64,000 nucleotides of DNA, taken from assembly GCA_041665525.1 (NCBI GenBank), contig JBAYIS010000007.1, positions 1-64,000 of the forward strand, in the 5' to 3' direction. This DNA is from UBA8401 sp041665525. GTDB lineage: Bacteria; Bacteroidota; Ignavibacteria; UBA10030; UBA8401. This document shows, piece after piece, positions 46,201-55,143 of this stretch; position 1 is the first letter of the stretch; each line of letters starts with the position of its first letter. A model generated the notes under the pieces. The model was given only the letters and a program-made list of their open reading frames with translations, searched no databases and was not told the DNA's origin. The position numbers and the translations under genes were made by a program.

Positions 46201-46867
46201 CAATTCCTGCCACGTGCGTGCCATGTCCATTATCATCCATCGGATCATCATCCATATTCGAAAAATCATATCCACCGATCACTTTGAACGATGCACCGAT
46301 ACCGCCGCCCAATGCCGGATGGAGATAATCGATCCCGGTATCGATAATACCGACAACGACCCCTTCGCCGGTGATACCATACGTATTCCATACCTCGTTC
46401 GCTCGAATCTGCGGCACGCTTTTATACAGTGACGCTTTCATATATTTGTTCCGATGAACTTTCTTCACATACGGCAGTTGTTCAACAGCTCCGATCATTC
46501 CCTGGGGAAGCGCTGCACTCATCCCGAAAAACGCTTTGTAGAACCGATGTGTGTTTTCTGTTGCGGTCTTCTGGAATGCCGCGGTTGATCGGGGTGCAAT
46601 GGTGCGAAGGTCATTTTCAAATTCTGTAAACCGGTCCTTATAAGTAGCTGCGGAAACAGCGGCAAACGAGTTCCGTTGTTTCAGAAACAGCGGTTCATCC
46701 CTGAATTCGACGATCACTTTTATTATAGAATCAGGATCGTTGTAGCGCTCCGCGAAGGGAACAGGTGCCTGTTTCGGGTCGACCCAGGGTGAAAAACTGG
46801 CTTGTGCAAAAATCGATTGAGCTGTGAGTAGAAAAGAGATAATAAAAAACGGATGGCGAAACATCAT
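43277..46867 (-). CDS. Secreted subtilisin-like (S8) serine protease with T9SS sorting domain
   Basis: 1196 residues. Signal peptide ends IFAQA. An I9-like propeptide region spans about residues 45-160. The catalytic triad is D in GIIDTGIDYLHPALG (near 177), H in DDNGHGTHVAGI (near 213) and S in SGTSMASPMVAG (near 396); a protease-associated insertion lies between H and S. About 600 residues of beta-sandwich domains follow, and the last 85 residues form a type A sorting domain (NYPNPFNPVTTISYDV ... LKRMVVVK). Likely a surface or extracellular protease, and a possible processor of the neighbouring solenoid proteins (inference). Monocistronic, ending at a shared terminator. Confidence 0.94.
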   Translation of the reverse strand: MMFRHPFFIISFLLTAQSIFAQASFSPWVDPKQAPVPFAERYNDPDSIIKVIVEFRDEPLFLKQRNSFAAVSAATYKDRFTEFENDLRTIAPRSTAAFQKTATENTHRFYKAFFGMSAALPQGMIGAVEQLPYVKKVHRNKYMKASLYKSVPQIRANEVWNTYGITGEGVVVGIIDTGIDYLHPALGGGIGASFKVIGGYDFSNMDDDPMDDNGHGTHVAGIVAADAAGIKGVAPGVKLFAFKVLNAEGGGNEDNIIAAIERTVDPNDDGNMSDRLDIVNMSLGSDDGNPDDAASVAVDNATMLGVTFCVAAGNAGQGVYIEGKENNYYYSGMESVGSPGTSRLAITVGAADSNNAMAYFSSKGPSPGNFGIKPDVVAPGLMIYSLSPGGEYITESGTSMASPMVAGVAALLKSKDNSLTPLQIKSRIVNSSVDIGVPVMVQGAGRVDAMRAIAQTSFAVPTQFSFGLDDPSQSNWNAVETVMVTNTKNIPQDYSVTFTGTKSGITLSSNPQNFTLAAGAFQQVLVTLSVNNSLIPIVDDDIILHDGFANIAGSSDTLHLPWSFARTTRMFLSFSDADARFVGSSATRYLTSSYHKMYSRTRWIDAKTVEVTGAVSEPYDIAVFFPASSKLVLKGDVPFNNNGTVSINSADAVHTISFNGVDNNNIPLSTFAKTKRSLRVDMPYGFVFTPLANGSNTILVSTASEKFEFMGVEALLDVPQAKRVVIPQFASFKGISADVQLTNSASAYLKQTLHFTMPEGVTKTRMFSDVVSSQLFAGDAYYNTVLFSGDTLDVPDGTISFDLHLMKQIDPVYSSSVAFHTNSSFATDFYLDMSTRYLSVMNDSLLMGFLSQDGPATYKSPNGGTVKFGEAPVHIMNLSYNNSFGPSIHFHPMFVGGLGEMRYSDQNAGKYSIFDAAGNLLAEDALNVFPRYPYMIDLAKYTLKIEAQSYHLKNAKGTITLTNRFDLTKPVPDSPVLTSFALFHANGIQGNSFAANEHAWLKFSSKVFSFPEQLPVTDSTKVFYRKFKTATWIPLTVSLANNDLERTGSLFASSLTEATAVDSAAFDLKIRVVDETGNSTEQILSPAFSVGNWLDDGTSSVDEEKEAVPGAFALYQNYPNPFNPVTTISYDVPYRTAVRLTVFDILGREIAVLVNEHKLSGHHAIQFNAGNLSSGIYFYRLSVGGYNALKRMVVVK

Positions 46868-47050
46868 AGAGTATCGTAATTAAATTAATAGAGTGATAGC
46901 ATTGAAAATGAATACGAGATTCATTTTACGGCAAACAGTAAATAAGTTGCATTTGTTTGGTTCAATTGCCTGGATTTTTGAGAACGTGTTACGCATGGTT
47001 GAACAGATGTGAATTGAAAATGGTTTCCGACCGAAGTGATATGCCGCAAA

Positions 47051-47076
47051 TAAAAATCCCCCGGTTCTTCCGGGGA
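47051..47076 (-). terminator. Intrinsic terminator for the heme operon
   Basis: On the minus strand CCCCGG (47075-47070 side) pairs with CCGGGG across a 5-base loop AAGAA, followed by a T-rich tract (the A-run at 47052-47056 on the plus strand). It is the first terminator-like structure beyond the hemL stop. Reading through to it means transcribing the antisense of tRNA-Glu. Confidence 0.75.
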
Positions 47077-47137
47077 ATCTGCGGTCAACGGAAGAGTTGT
47101 TTCTTCCTTCGCACCTGATTTTTTTTTATATTGATGC

Positions 47138-47210
47138 GTCCCTATCGTCTAGAGGCCTAGGACGGGAGTTTCTCAAGCTCCAGACACAAGTTCGAATCTT
47201 GTTGGGGACA
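47138..47210 (+). tRNA. tRNA-Glu (anticodon CUC)
   Basis: Acceptor GUCCCUA/UGGGGAC with discriminator A at 47210, D-arm GUCUAGAGGCCUAGGAC, anticodon stem GGAGU/GCUCC closing the loop UUCUCAA (anticodon CUC), and T-arm ACAAGUUCGAAUCUUGU. CCA is not encoded. It is convergent with hemL, whose stop lies 3 bases away. Glutamyl-tRNA is the substrate of HemA, encoded at the other end of that operon, so the adjacency is worth noting, although the CUC species may not be the main donor. Confidence 0.93.
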
Positions 47211-47213
47211 CAA

Positions 47214-48509
47214 TTACTTCCCAGTGACAACCTTCAGCGATTCTTCGGCTGCCTTCAGAGTCTTTTCAATATCCGCTTCCGAATGCGCAGTGGAGATAAA
47301 TGCCGCTTCAAACTGCGAAGGAGCAAGATAACAACCGCGGTTCAACATTTCATTGAAATATTTGCCGAACCGGACCGTATCCGAAGTTTTTGCCGTTTCA
47401 TAATCTTTCACCCTCTCCGAAGTGAAGAAGAGTGTGAACATTGAACCTACTCTGTTTTGCGTTATTGGAATCTGATACTTCTTTCCTATGTCCGAAAGTC
47501 CTTTTTCCAACTGCAATGATCGCTGTTCCAATGTCGTGTAGATCGAAGGATCGTTCTTTAACAAGGTCAGCATGGCAATTCCGGCAGCCATAGCGAGAGG
47601 ATTCCCGGATAATGTCCCTGCTTGATACATCGGTCCGCTCGGTGCAACCATCTCCATAATCTCTTTTTTCCCGCCGTACGCTCCGACCGGTAATCCGCCG
47701 CCGATGATCTTACCCAATGTCGTAATATCCGGTATCACTCCGTACAACTGTTGGGCACCGCCGAGCGCAACTCGAAAACCCGTCATCACTTCATCCACAA
47801 TGAACAGCGCTTTGTTTACAGTACAAAGATTTTTTAGTCCTTCCAGAAACCCCTTTTGCGGAGGGATACATCCCATATTCCCAACCACCGGCTCAACAAT
47901 AATACCGGCGATCTCTCCGGAAAAATCGGCAAAGAGTTTTTCCACCGAGGCAAGATCATTATACCGGGCTGTTAACGTTGCCGATGCGATCGACGCCGGA
48001 ACTCCCGGACTGTCCGGAACACCGAAGGTCATCGCACCGGAACCGGCTTTGATCAGGAAAGAATCTGCATGTCCGTGATAACACCCTTCGAATTTAATGA
48101 TCTTTTCTTTTCCGGTATAGGCACGTGCAAGGCGGATCGCACTCATCGTCGCTTCCGTGCCGGAGTTAACCATCCGAACCATTTCCACAGACGGCATAAT
48201 CGAACAGAGTAGTTCTGCCATCTCCACTTCACGCTCCGTCGCTGCACCGTAACTTGTCCCGTCTTGCGCCGCATTCTTTACTGCTTCCAAAATTAAAGGA
48301 TGTGCATGCCCCAGAATCATCGGTCCCCACGAACCGACGTAATCGATATACTCATTGCCATCGACATCCCACATTTTAGATCCGAATGCTTTTTTGATAA
48401 AGACAGGATTTCGTCCCACCGATTTGAATGCACGGACGGGTGAATTCACACCGCCGGGAATTCGGAACTGCGCCCGCTGAAATAGTTGCTCAGAATTTTT
48501 CGTGTCCAT
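47214..48509 (-). CDS. hemL: Glutamate-1-semialdehyde 2,1-aminomutase
   Basis: PLP enzyme that makes 5-aminolevulinate from glutamate-1-semialdehyde, the second step of the C5 route. 431 residues. Motifs: GGVNSPVRAF at the N-terminus, NSGTEATMSAIRLAR, GCYHGHAD, FIVDEVMTGFR and the PLP lysine in TTLGKIIGGGLPVGAYGG. Last gene of the heme operon, 6 bases after hemB. Biotin- or ornithine-type aminotransferases are excluded by the HemL-specific N-terminus. Confidence 0.97.
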   Translation of the reverse strand: MDTKNSEQLFQRAQFRIPGGVNSPVRAFKSVGRNPVFIKKAFGSKMWDVDGNEYIDYVGSWGPMILGHAHPLILEAVKNAAQDGTSYGAATEREVEMAELLCSIMPSVEMVRMVNSGTEATMSAIRLARAYTGKEKIIKFEGCYHGHADSFLIKAGSGAMTFGVPDSPGVPASIASATLTARYNDLASVEKLFADFSGEIAGIIVEPVVGNMGCIPPQKGFLEGLKNLCTVNKALFIVDEVMTGFRVALGGAQQLYGVIPDITTLGKIIGGGLPVGAYGGKKEIMEMVAPSGPMYQAGTLSGNPLAMAAGIAMLTLLKNDPSIYTTLEQRSLQLEKGLSDIGKKYQIPITQNRVGSMFTLFFTSERVKDYETAKTSDTVRFGKYFNEMLNRGCYLAPSQFEAAFISTAHSEADIEKTLKAAEESLKVVTGK

Positions 48510-48515
48510 ATGTTA

Positions 48516-49502
48516 TTACTTTCGGTTTATAACTTTGGCGGCATCTTTTGCAAAATAGGTCAGGATCATATCCGCCCCCGCGCGCTTCATTCCGGTCAAT
48601 GTTTCCATCATCACTCTCTCTTCGTCGATCCAGCCGTTTCGTCCTGCAGCTTTGATCATGGAATATTCGCCGCTCACGTTATACGCTGCGATGGGAAGGT
48701 TGAAAGTATCTTTCACTCTGCGGATGATGTCCAGATACGCCAGTGCCGGTTTCACCATGACGATGTCCGCCCCTTCGCGGATGTCTTGTTCCACTTCGCG
48801 GAGTGCTTCATTCGAGTTTGCGGGATCCATCTGGTGCGAACGGCGATCGCCGAACTTGGGCGTACTCTCCGCCGCTTCGCGAAACGGTCCGTAATAGCCC
48901 GATGCATATTTTGCCGCATAGGACATGATCGGAATATTCTTAAAATTATTGTCATCCAGCACTTTGCGGATTGCGCCGATGCGCCCGTCGAACATATCGG
49001 ACGGTGCGATGATGTCGGCACCTGCCTGCGCATGGGTCAGTGCTTCTTTCGTCAGCAATTCCACTGAGTCGTCATTGACGATCTCCGCACCACGGACAAT
49101 ACCGCAATGTCCGTGCGACGTATATTCGCACAAACAGACGTCGGTGATCACGACAAGTTCGGGCAGCTCTTTCTTCAACGCTCTCACAGCTTGCTGCACA
49201 ATCCCGTTCTCGTCATAGGCACCGCTTCCGACTTCGTCCTTATGTTCAGGAATGCCGAACAGAATCACAGCCGGGACCCCCAGCGCATAGGTTTCCTGAC
49301 AATCCTTAACAAGATTATCGATCGACTGTTGATAAACCCCGGGCATTGATGATATCTCTTTTTTGATATTCTTTCCCGGAACGACGAACAGCGGATAGAT
49401 AAAATCGTTTGGTGACAACTCTGTTTCGCGTACCATGTTGCGGAACGCCGGCGTCATTCTCATCCGGCGAAGGCGTTGATTGGATTCAATAATAATTGAC
49501 AT
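48516..49502 (-). CDS. hemB: Delta-aminolevulinic acid dehydratase (porphobilinogen synthase)
   Basis: Condenses two 5-aminolevulinates to porphobilinogen. 328 residues with the N-terminal RLRRMRMTPAFR. The metal-binding segment CLCEYTSHGHCG has the cysteine set of the zinc-dependent type. The Schiff-base lysines lie in SYAAKYASGYYGPFREA and VMVKPALAYLD. ATG start, 12 bp after the hemY stop; hemL follows after 6 bp. Confidence 0.97.
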   Translation of the reverse strand: MSIIIESNQRLRRMRMTPAFRNMVRETELSPNDFIYPLFVVPGKNIKKEISSMPGVYQQSIDNLVKDCQETYALGVPAVILFGIPEHKDEVGSGAYDENGIVQQAVRALKKELPELVVITDVCLCEYTSHGHCGIVRGAEIVNDDSVELLTKEALTHAQAGADIIAPSDMFDGRIGAIRKVLDDNNFKNIPIMSYAAKYASGYYGPFREAAESTPKFGDRRSHQMDPANSNEALREVEQDIREGADIVMVKPALAYLDIIRRVKDTFNLPIAAYNVSGEYSMIKAAGRNGWIDEERVMMETLTGMKRAGADMILTYFAKDAAKVINRK

Positions 49503-49514
49503 AAGGGCCTCTCT

Positions 49515-50903
49515 TTAGTTTTTCTGTGCAGCAAAATACTCAATGATGCGTTGACTCATTTTTTCGGATTGGATTACGCAATCTCCCACACTAATACCAT
49601 CCCGGTAATTGCCGGAGAGAAACAGACCAGGATGCTGCTGTTCAAATTTGGCAATATCACGAACCACTTCCAGATGTCCTAGATGATATTGCGGGATCGC
49701 TCTCTCCCACCGTGTGATACGCGTAAAGACAGGATCGCCATCGATCTTCATCAGTTCCTGTAATTCCTGCTTCACCGCTGAAAGCAGTTCCGTATCGGAC
49801 CAGCGAGCGTTATCGGGTTGCCGAGAACCTCCGACAAAGACTGTCAGCGCAACACACCCTTGTGGTGCGCGACCTTCAAACAATGTGGAGGACCATATAG
49901 CTCCGAGAATCTTTCGATTCTCTTTTTCCGGAACGAGAAATCCAAATCCGTCCATCGGTCGTTGCACCTGATCTTCCTTATAGCCAATGAACACCTCAGC
50001 GACCGGAGGATAGTAAATATCTCTAATCTTCTGGGAAAGAAGTTGATCGAATGTTTTTGTCATGTGCGCCGACACGGCAGAAGGGACTGCGAACAACACT
50101 GCCTGTGTTTGATGTGTTTTCGACAATCCTTTCAAAGAATATCGGACAGTGTACGTATTGTCTGTTCCGTTTTTTTCAATTCCTTCCACAATCGAAGAGG
50201 TCTGGACAATATCTCCAAGCGCTTTCCCGATAGCGCTCGGAAGAGTCTGCATCCCGTTCTTAAAAGAAAACATTTGCGCACGATCTTTCGATACTTCCCC
50301 CCGCTTCTTCCGCTCTCTCGCTCCCCGGATAGTTCCTTTGATCAATCCGCCATATTTCTTTTCCAGAGCGTACAGTTTTGGAAATGCCGCACGCACACTC
50401 AGCTTTTCCGGTGCACCGGCAAAGATTCCTGCGATGAACGGATTGATGGCATAATCTAAAAACTCTTTCCCCAATCGTCGTTCCACAAATTCCGCGATTG
50501 TTTCTTCCTTTTCCGCTCGTCCAATGAACGGTTCCAGCACAAGACGAAGCTTACCGGAAAACGACCAGAGTTTCGATTTGAAAAATTTTCCCGGAGACAT
50601 CGGCAGAGGATGCAGTTTCCCGTCCCGCAGGATGTAGCGGTTATTCCCCGCAGGATTTGCGTACACCAGTTCTTCTTTGATTCCGATATCTTCAAAAAGA
50701 GTTTTAAAGAGGGGAGATGTTTCCAGCGCACTGTTTGGTCCGGTTTCTATAAGCCAACCATCCTGCTTCACTGTTTTCATTGTTCCGCCGACTGCATCAT
50801 CCTGTTCGAATAGCGCAATGGAAAATCCGTTTTTACGAAGCCACCAGGCAGTTGTTAAACCGGAGATACCTCCGCCGATAATTGTAACTTGAGAAGTGGT
50901 CAT
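49515..50903 (-). CDS. hemY: FAD-dependent protoporphyrinogen oxidase (HemY-type)
   Basis: About 462 residues from ATG 50903, which lies 2 bases after the hemH stop and puts the FAD-binding VTIIGGGISGLTTAWWL at the N-terminus; the frame to 50945 overlaps hemH and adds an unconserved tail. Further marks are TGPNSALETS and the C-terminal FLSGNYRDGISVGDCV FAD-contact segment. Also called hemG in some annotations. In this operon, with HemN upstream and no HemQ, oxidation of protoporphyrinogen IX is likelier than the coproporphyrin-route CgoX role, but the families overlap. Confidence 0.92.
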   Translation of the reverse strand: MTTSQVTIIGGGISGLTTAWWLRKNGFSIALFEQDDAVGGTMKTVKQDGWLIETGPNSALETSPLFKTLFEDIGIKEELVYANPAGNNRYILRDGKLHPLPMSPGKFFKSKLWSFSGKLRLVLEPFIGRAEKEETIAEFVERRLGKEFLDYAINPFIAGIFAGAPEKLSVRAAFPKLYALEKKYGGLIKGTIRGARERKKRGEVSKDRAQMFSFKNGMQTLPSAIGKALGDIVQTSSIVEGIEKNGTDNTYTVRYSLKGLSKTHQTQAVLFAVPSAVSAHMTKTFDQLLSQKIRDIYYPPVAEVFIGYKEDQVQRPMDGFGFLVPEKENRKILGAIWSSTLFEGRAPQGCVALTVFVGGSRQPDNARWSDTELLSAVKQELQELMKIDGDPVFTRITRWERAIPQYHLGHLEVVRDIAKFEQQHPGLFLSGNYRDGISVGDCVIQSEKMSQRIIEYFAAQKN

Positions 50904-50905
50904 CG

Positions 50906-51895
50906 TTATGCAGAAAGTTTTTTCTCGACAAGGTCGGAAAGACACTGGATGAACAATTTTTCCGTCAGAAGCGCCGGCATCATGTCGTAATATTTCACGC
51001 CGAGTTTCAGCGCTTCGTCCCTCGCTTCGAGATTAATCTCGGAAAGTGTTTCAATATGATCTGTGACGAAAGCGATCGGCACTACTAGCAAATGCGTTGC
51101 CCCTTCGTGGCCGAGTCGTTCGATTGTCCCTGTTAAAGAAGGTGTCAGCCATTTTTGAGGGCCGACTTTGCTCTGAAAACAGAGCATATGCGGAAGCCCG
51201 AATTGCCCTTTCTCTACAACGAGTTCGTATGTCTTGCGTATGTGAAGGGAATACGGATCTCCGTCCCGCACCAGTTTCATCGGCGTACCATGAGCGCTGA
51301 AGACGATTTGCATCTTTTCATAATCCTGTTTCGGGACACGGTTGAGAGCAACGCGGATCCGGTTGACCAGTGCATCAATATAGAGCGGATGATCATAATA
51401 GTGATCGATCACTTCGGTCGGGATCTTCGGCATTTTCAACGCTTTAGCAACGCGATTCCATTCATTCACACTTGAACCGGTCGTTGCTTTGCAATAATGC
51501 GGATAGAGCGGCAACAGAATAATCCGGTCAGGCTTTGTGACGATAATATTCTGTATGACGGATTCAGTCATTGGATGCCAGTACCGCATGGCAATATGAA
51601 CATCCACTTGATGTCCTTTCCCCCGAAGTGCTTCGAAAAGCCGATCAGCCTGAAGTTTCGTCTGCTTATAGATCGGCGAACGGCTGCCAATTCTTTTATA
51701 GAGCTCTTGTACTTTCGGTGCACGTCTGGAAGAAATAATTCGCGCTAATGTTCTGCGGAAGAGAAATGCTCCGGGAACATCGATAATATCCGGATCGCAG
51801 AAGAGATTATAAAGGAAAGGTTCGACCGCCTGAAGATTGTCCGGCCCACCCAGTTGCAATAATACGACGGCGATTTTTTCTTGTGTTTTCTTCAT
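50906..51895 (-). CDS. hemH: Ferrochelatase
   Basis: Inserts Fe2+ into protoporphyrin IX to give protoheme. 329 residues. Motifs: VLLQLGGPDNLQAVEPFLYNLF at the N-terminus, LPLYPHYC, the metal-site histidine in FSAHGTP, CFQSKVGPQKWLTPS and the conserved glutamate in FVTDHIETLSEI. No C-terminal chlorophyll-binding or membrane extension. It lies between hemN (6 bp) and hemY (2 bp). Confidence 0.96.
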   Translation of the reverse strand: MKKTQEKIAVVLLQLGGPDNLQAVEPFLYNLFCDPDIIDVPGAFLFRRTLARIISSRRAPKVQELYKRIGSRSPIYKQTKLQADRLFEALRGKGHQVDVHIAMRYWHPMTESVIQNIIVTKPDRIILLPLYPHYCKATTGSSVNEWNRVAKALKMPKIPTEVIDHYYDHPLYIDALVNRIRVALNRVPKQDYEKMQIVFSAHGTPMKLVRDGDPYSLHIRKTYELVVEKGQFGLPHMLCFQSKVGPQKWLTPSLTGTIERLGHEGATHLLVVPIAFVTDHIETLSEINLEARDEALKLGVKYYDMMPALLTEKLFIQCLSDLVEKKLSA

Positions 51896-51901
51896 TCAGC
51901 C

Positions 51902-53290
51902 TTAAACAGTTTTGGAGAAAATCGGTTTTTCTTTCATCATCGCATCGATATATGCATCGAACGCCATCGCAATATTCCGTATGACCAGCCGTCCGAGTCC
52001 GTGCACGACAATTTTCGACGGTTCGATCGTGACAAGTCCGTCTTCTACAAAAGGAGTCAGTTTATCGAATGACGGAGCAAAGTATTCGCGAAAATTGATC
52101 TTATGTTTTGCTTCCGTTGCAGGAATATCCAATTCCATATCGCACATGATTCGCATGATCACATCCTTTCGGATATGGTCGTCGTTCGTCATGCGGTAGC
52201 CGACGGTTGTTGCAAACTCGCCGCTGCCGATAGCCGAAGTGTAGTCCTTAACGGTTTTTAAATTTTGATGATAACTATTTTTAAAATGCCCGATGGCAGA
52301 CATACCGAAACCGTAGAGATCGCATCCGGCTTTTGTGGAATAGCCCTGAAAGTTGCGGTACATCGTTTTATTCTTCTGCGCAACGGTCATCTCATCCGTC
52401 GCTTTGGCAAAATGATCCATTCCGATGTTCCAATATCCTGCTTCCACCAGTTTTTCGATCGTCATTTTGAAGATCTCAAGTTTTTCTTCCACCGTCGGCA
52501 ACGTTTCGGCGAGAATCACTTTCTGATGTGGTTTCAGCCACGGCACATGCGCATAGTTGAAGACCGCTATACGGTCCGGCGAAATGTCTATCACCTTTTC
52601 GACTGTCTCTTCAAATGTCTTCAGGGTTTGGAAAGGAAGTCCATAGATTAAATCAAGATTGATACTGGAATAGCCGAGATCCCGGCTCCATTGGATTGCA
52701 TCGCGGGTAATGGATTCCGGCTGGATGCGGTTGACCGCTTCTTGCACTTTTTCGTTGAAGTCCTGCACACCCATGCTGACACGATTAAATCCGCTTTCGC
52801 GAAGCGCCTTCATATGTTCAAAGGTTAATCCCCGGGGATCGATCTCCACACTCGCTTCGATATCATCTGCAAAACGAAAATGGTTTTTGATGAATGAGCC
52901 GATGTTCAGGATCTCCTCCGGATGCTGATAGGAAGGTGTTCCGCCACCCCAATGTAATTGTGATACTCTCCGGTTCTTTCCGATGAGCGGCGAGACCATT
53001 TCGATCTCTTTTTTCAAATACTCATTGTAGTTGGTGATCAAATTGTGGTCGTGAGTGACCAGCATGGTGCATCCGCAGAAATAACAGAGCGTGTCGCAGT
53101 ACGGAAAATGGAAATAGAGGGAAAGGTCCGCGTTTTCGTCGGCTGCATTGGTGGTAAGAATCTCTGTACGGTATTCCTTTGGTCCGAAGGATTTGGAAAA
53201 CAACGGAGCGGTCGGATAGCTGGTGTAGCGCGGTCCCTGTCCGGAATATTTTTTTAAGAGTGCAAGATCGATGGTTTCGAACTGTTTCAT
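51902..53290 (-). CDS. hemN: Oxygen-independent coproporphyrinogen III oxidase (radical SAM)
   Basis: Decarboxylates coproporphyrinogen III to protoporphyrinogen IX without O2. 462 residues. The N-terminal GPRYTSYPTAP and cluster motif YCDTLCYFCGC (CxxxCxxCxC) are those of true HemN, distinguishing it from HemW-like proteins, which lack the N-terminal segment. GGGTPSYQ and the C-terminal HemN domain (LYGFGMSAIGHF) follow. Start 3 bases after hemE stops. An O2-dependent hemF is not present in this operon. Confidence 0.96.
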   Translation of the reverse strand: MKQFETIDLALLKKYSGQGPRYTSYPTAPLFSKSFGPKEYRTEILTTNAADENADLSLYFHFPYCDTLCYFCGCTMLVTHDHNLITNYNEYLKKEIEMVSPLIGKNRRVSQLHWGGGTPSYQHPEEILNIGSFIKNHFRFADDIEASVEIDPRGLTFEHMKALRESGFNRVSMGVQDFNEKVQEAVNRIQPESITRDAIQWSRDLGYSSINLDLIYGLPFQTLKTFEETVEKVIDISPDRIAVFNYAHVPWLKPHQKVILAETLPTVEEKLEIFKMTIEKLVEAGYWNIGMDHFAKATDEMTVAQKNKTMYRNFQGYSTKAGCDLYGFGMSAIGHFKNSYHQNLKTVKDYTSAIGSGEFATTVGYRMTNDDHIRKDVIMRIMCDMELDIPATEAKHKINFREYFAPSFDKLTPFVEDGLVTIEPSKIVVHGLGRLVIRNIAMAFDAYIDAMMKEKPIFSKTV

Positions 53291-53293
53291 GAG

Positions 53294-54352
53294 TTATTTC
53301 GCTTTCACATGATACGGGACGCTGTGCGTCTTCACAGCGTTAATGAATGCCTTCACATTTTCGACCGGTGTTTCGGGAAGAATGCCGTGTCCCAAATTGA
53401 AGATATGCCCTGAACCGTTGCCGTATTTCGCCAGGATTGATTTCACACCTTGTTCGATCCGTTCCGGAGTAGAAAAGAGCATGGTTGGATCAAGATTCCC
53501 CTGCAATGCAGTTTTGTTGCCGATAAGATTGCGCGTTTTGCCGATATCGGTCGTCCAGTCCAACCCGACGACATCCGCACCGGTCTCCGCGATCCGTTTC
53601 AGCGAATGTCCGCAATCCTTGCAGAACACGATCACCGGAACACCCTTCTTCTTTACCTGCGCAACAATCTGTTGGATATACTGCAATGAAAACTCCTGGA
53701 ACTCTTCCTGTCCGAGAATGCCTCCCCACGTGTCGAAGATCTGCACAATGTTCGCGCCCGCATCCACTTGAGCGGAAAGATAATCGGCAACAGATTGTGC
53801 AAGACGCTGCAACAGTGTATGAGCAAGCGTCGGATCCGAAAAGATCAGTTCTTTGATATGTCGATAATTCTTCGAGCCTTTCCCTTCCACCATATACGTG
53901 GCAAGAGTCCACGGCGAACCGGAGAACCCGATGAGCGGCACGCGATCCGCCAACCGTTCTTTCGTTACGCGCAACGCATCCATGACATATTTCAACTCTT
54001 TGTTCGGATCGATAGCGCGGAGTTTGTTGATATCGTCCATCGAACGGAGCGGAGAAGGAAACCGCGGCCCTCCTTTTCCTTCTTCAACGATAAGTTCCAT
54101 CCCCATCGCTTCCGGAACGACAAGAATATCGGAGAAAATGATTGCTGCATCTACACCGACAAGTTCCACCGGTTGTATCGTTACTTCGGCGGCGAGTTCA
54201 GGCGTTTTGCACAGTGTCAGGAAATCTGCTTTCGCACGGACAGCGCGGTATTCGGGAAGATAACGTCCCGCTTGCCGCATGAACCAGACCGGTGTGCGTT
54301 CTACAGGTTGTTTTCGAGCAGCTCTCAATAATAGATCATTGTGTAATGGCAT
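53294..54352 (-). CDS. hemE: Uroporphyrinogen III decarboxylase
   Basis: Converts uroporphyrinogen III to coproporphyrinogen III. About 352 residues from ATG 54352; that start has the family's typical N-terminus close to RTPVWFMRQAGRYLPEYR, and the longer frame to 54406 lies inside hemD. Further marks: FSDILVVPEAMGM, GFSGSPWTLATYMVEG, the QIFDTWGG motif and NLGHGILP near the C-terminus. It overlaps the hemD 3' end by 17 bases. Confidence 0.97.
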   Translation of the reverse strand: MPLHNDLLLRAARKQPVERTPVWFMRQAGRYLPEYRAVRAKADFLTLCKTPELAAEVTIQPVELVGVDAAIIFSDILVVPEAMGMELIVEEGKGGPRFPSPLRSMDDINKLRAIDPNKELKYVMDALRVTKERLADRVPLIGFSGSPWTLATYMVEGKGSKNYRHIKELIFSDPTLAHTLLQRLAQSVADYLSAQVDAGANIVQIFDTWGGILGQEEFQEFSLQYIQQIVAQVKKKGVPVIVFCKDCGHSLKRIAETGADVVGLDWTTDIGKTRNLIGNKTALQGNLDPTMLFSTPERIEQGVKSILAKYGNGSGHIFNLGHGILPETPVENVKAFINAVKTHSVPYHVKAK

Positions 54353-55139
54353 ATTCACTTTCAGTGTGAGAATAAAATTGTCGGATCGCTCCGACAAATG
54401 CTTCAAGGGTGGAATTTGGTGAAACGATATTTACTGTCAACCCTTCTTGTTGCGCTGCATCTAAAGTCGTCGCGCCGAACACCGCAATGTGTTTTGTCCG
54501 GAGATCGCTGCGGTCGAACGAGCGAAGGAAATGAACAACACTGGAAGGGCTAAAGAATGTGATGAGATCCGCTTGTGTTTTGATTTTCGAAATCATTCGT
54601 TTCCGATCTTCATCCATCAACGGCTCCAGAGTCCGGTAAACGACCACATCATCGACACGCGCTCCATGTCCCGTCAGGATATCAACAATCTCGTTCCGTG
54701 CAAGATTCCCTTTTGGAAAGAGATATTTTTTTCCTGTAACGGAACCGTTCGTCAACATCCGGGCCAGCGATTCGGCGGAGAAATGGCCGGGAAGCTCTTC
54801 TGTCTGAAACCCGAATTCATCAATGGCATTCTTTGTTTTATCGCCGACAGCATACAACGGGCATTTCCGGACATCCTGTTCTTTCTTCCGGTTGATAACG
54901 CGATGGAAAAAATACTTCACCGAATTTCTGCTGGTAAAGACGATTCCGGAATATCCGGAGACGTGTTCAAGAGCGGTATCGCACTCGTTCCACGAGGCAG
55001 GTTCAACGATCTCAACTGCGGGAAAAAGGAGCACGTTTGCTCCGTTCTGCTGTAGTACATCCGAAAATTCTTTTGCTTGTTCAACCCTCCTGGTCACGAC
55101 GACTGTTTTATCGGAAAGGGATGAGCGACCAGCCTGCAT
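54336..55139 (-). CDS. hemD: Uroporphyrinogen-III synthase
   Basis: Cyclises hydroxymethylbilane to uroporphyrinogen III. About 267 residues from ATG 55139, chosen because it lies 4 bases past the hemC stop; a start at 55172 would overlap hemC. HemD is poorly conserved, but KTVVVTRRVEQAKEFSDVL at the start, IVFTSRNSVKYFF, a hinge, and DLITFFSPSSVVHFL with FGATTLDAA all fit the two-domain fold. The position between hemC and hemE confirms the call. Confidence 0.94.
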   Translation of the reverse strand: MQAGRSSLSDKTVVVTRRVEQAKEFSDVLQQNGANVLLFPAVEIVEPASWNECDTALEHVSGYSGIVFTSRNSVKYFFHRVINRKKEQDVRKCPLYAVGDKTKNAIDEFGFQTEELPGHFSAESLARMLTNGSVTGKKYLFPKGNLARNEIVDILTGHGARVDDVVVYRTLEPLMDEDRKRMISKIKTQADLITFFSPSSVVHFLRSFDRSDLRTKHIAVFGATTLDAAQQEGLTVNIVSPNSTLEAFVGAIRQFYSHTESEYAITQ

Positions 55140-55143
55140 TTCA

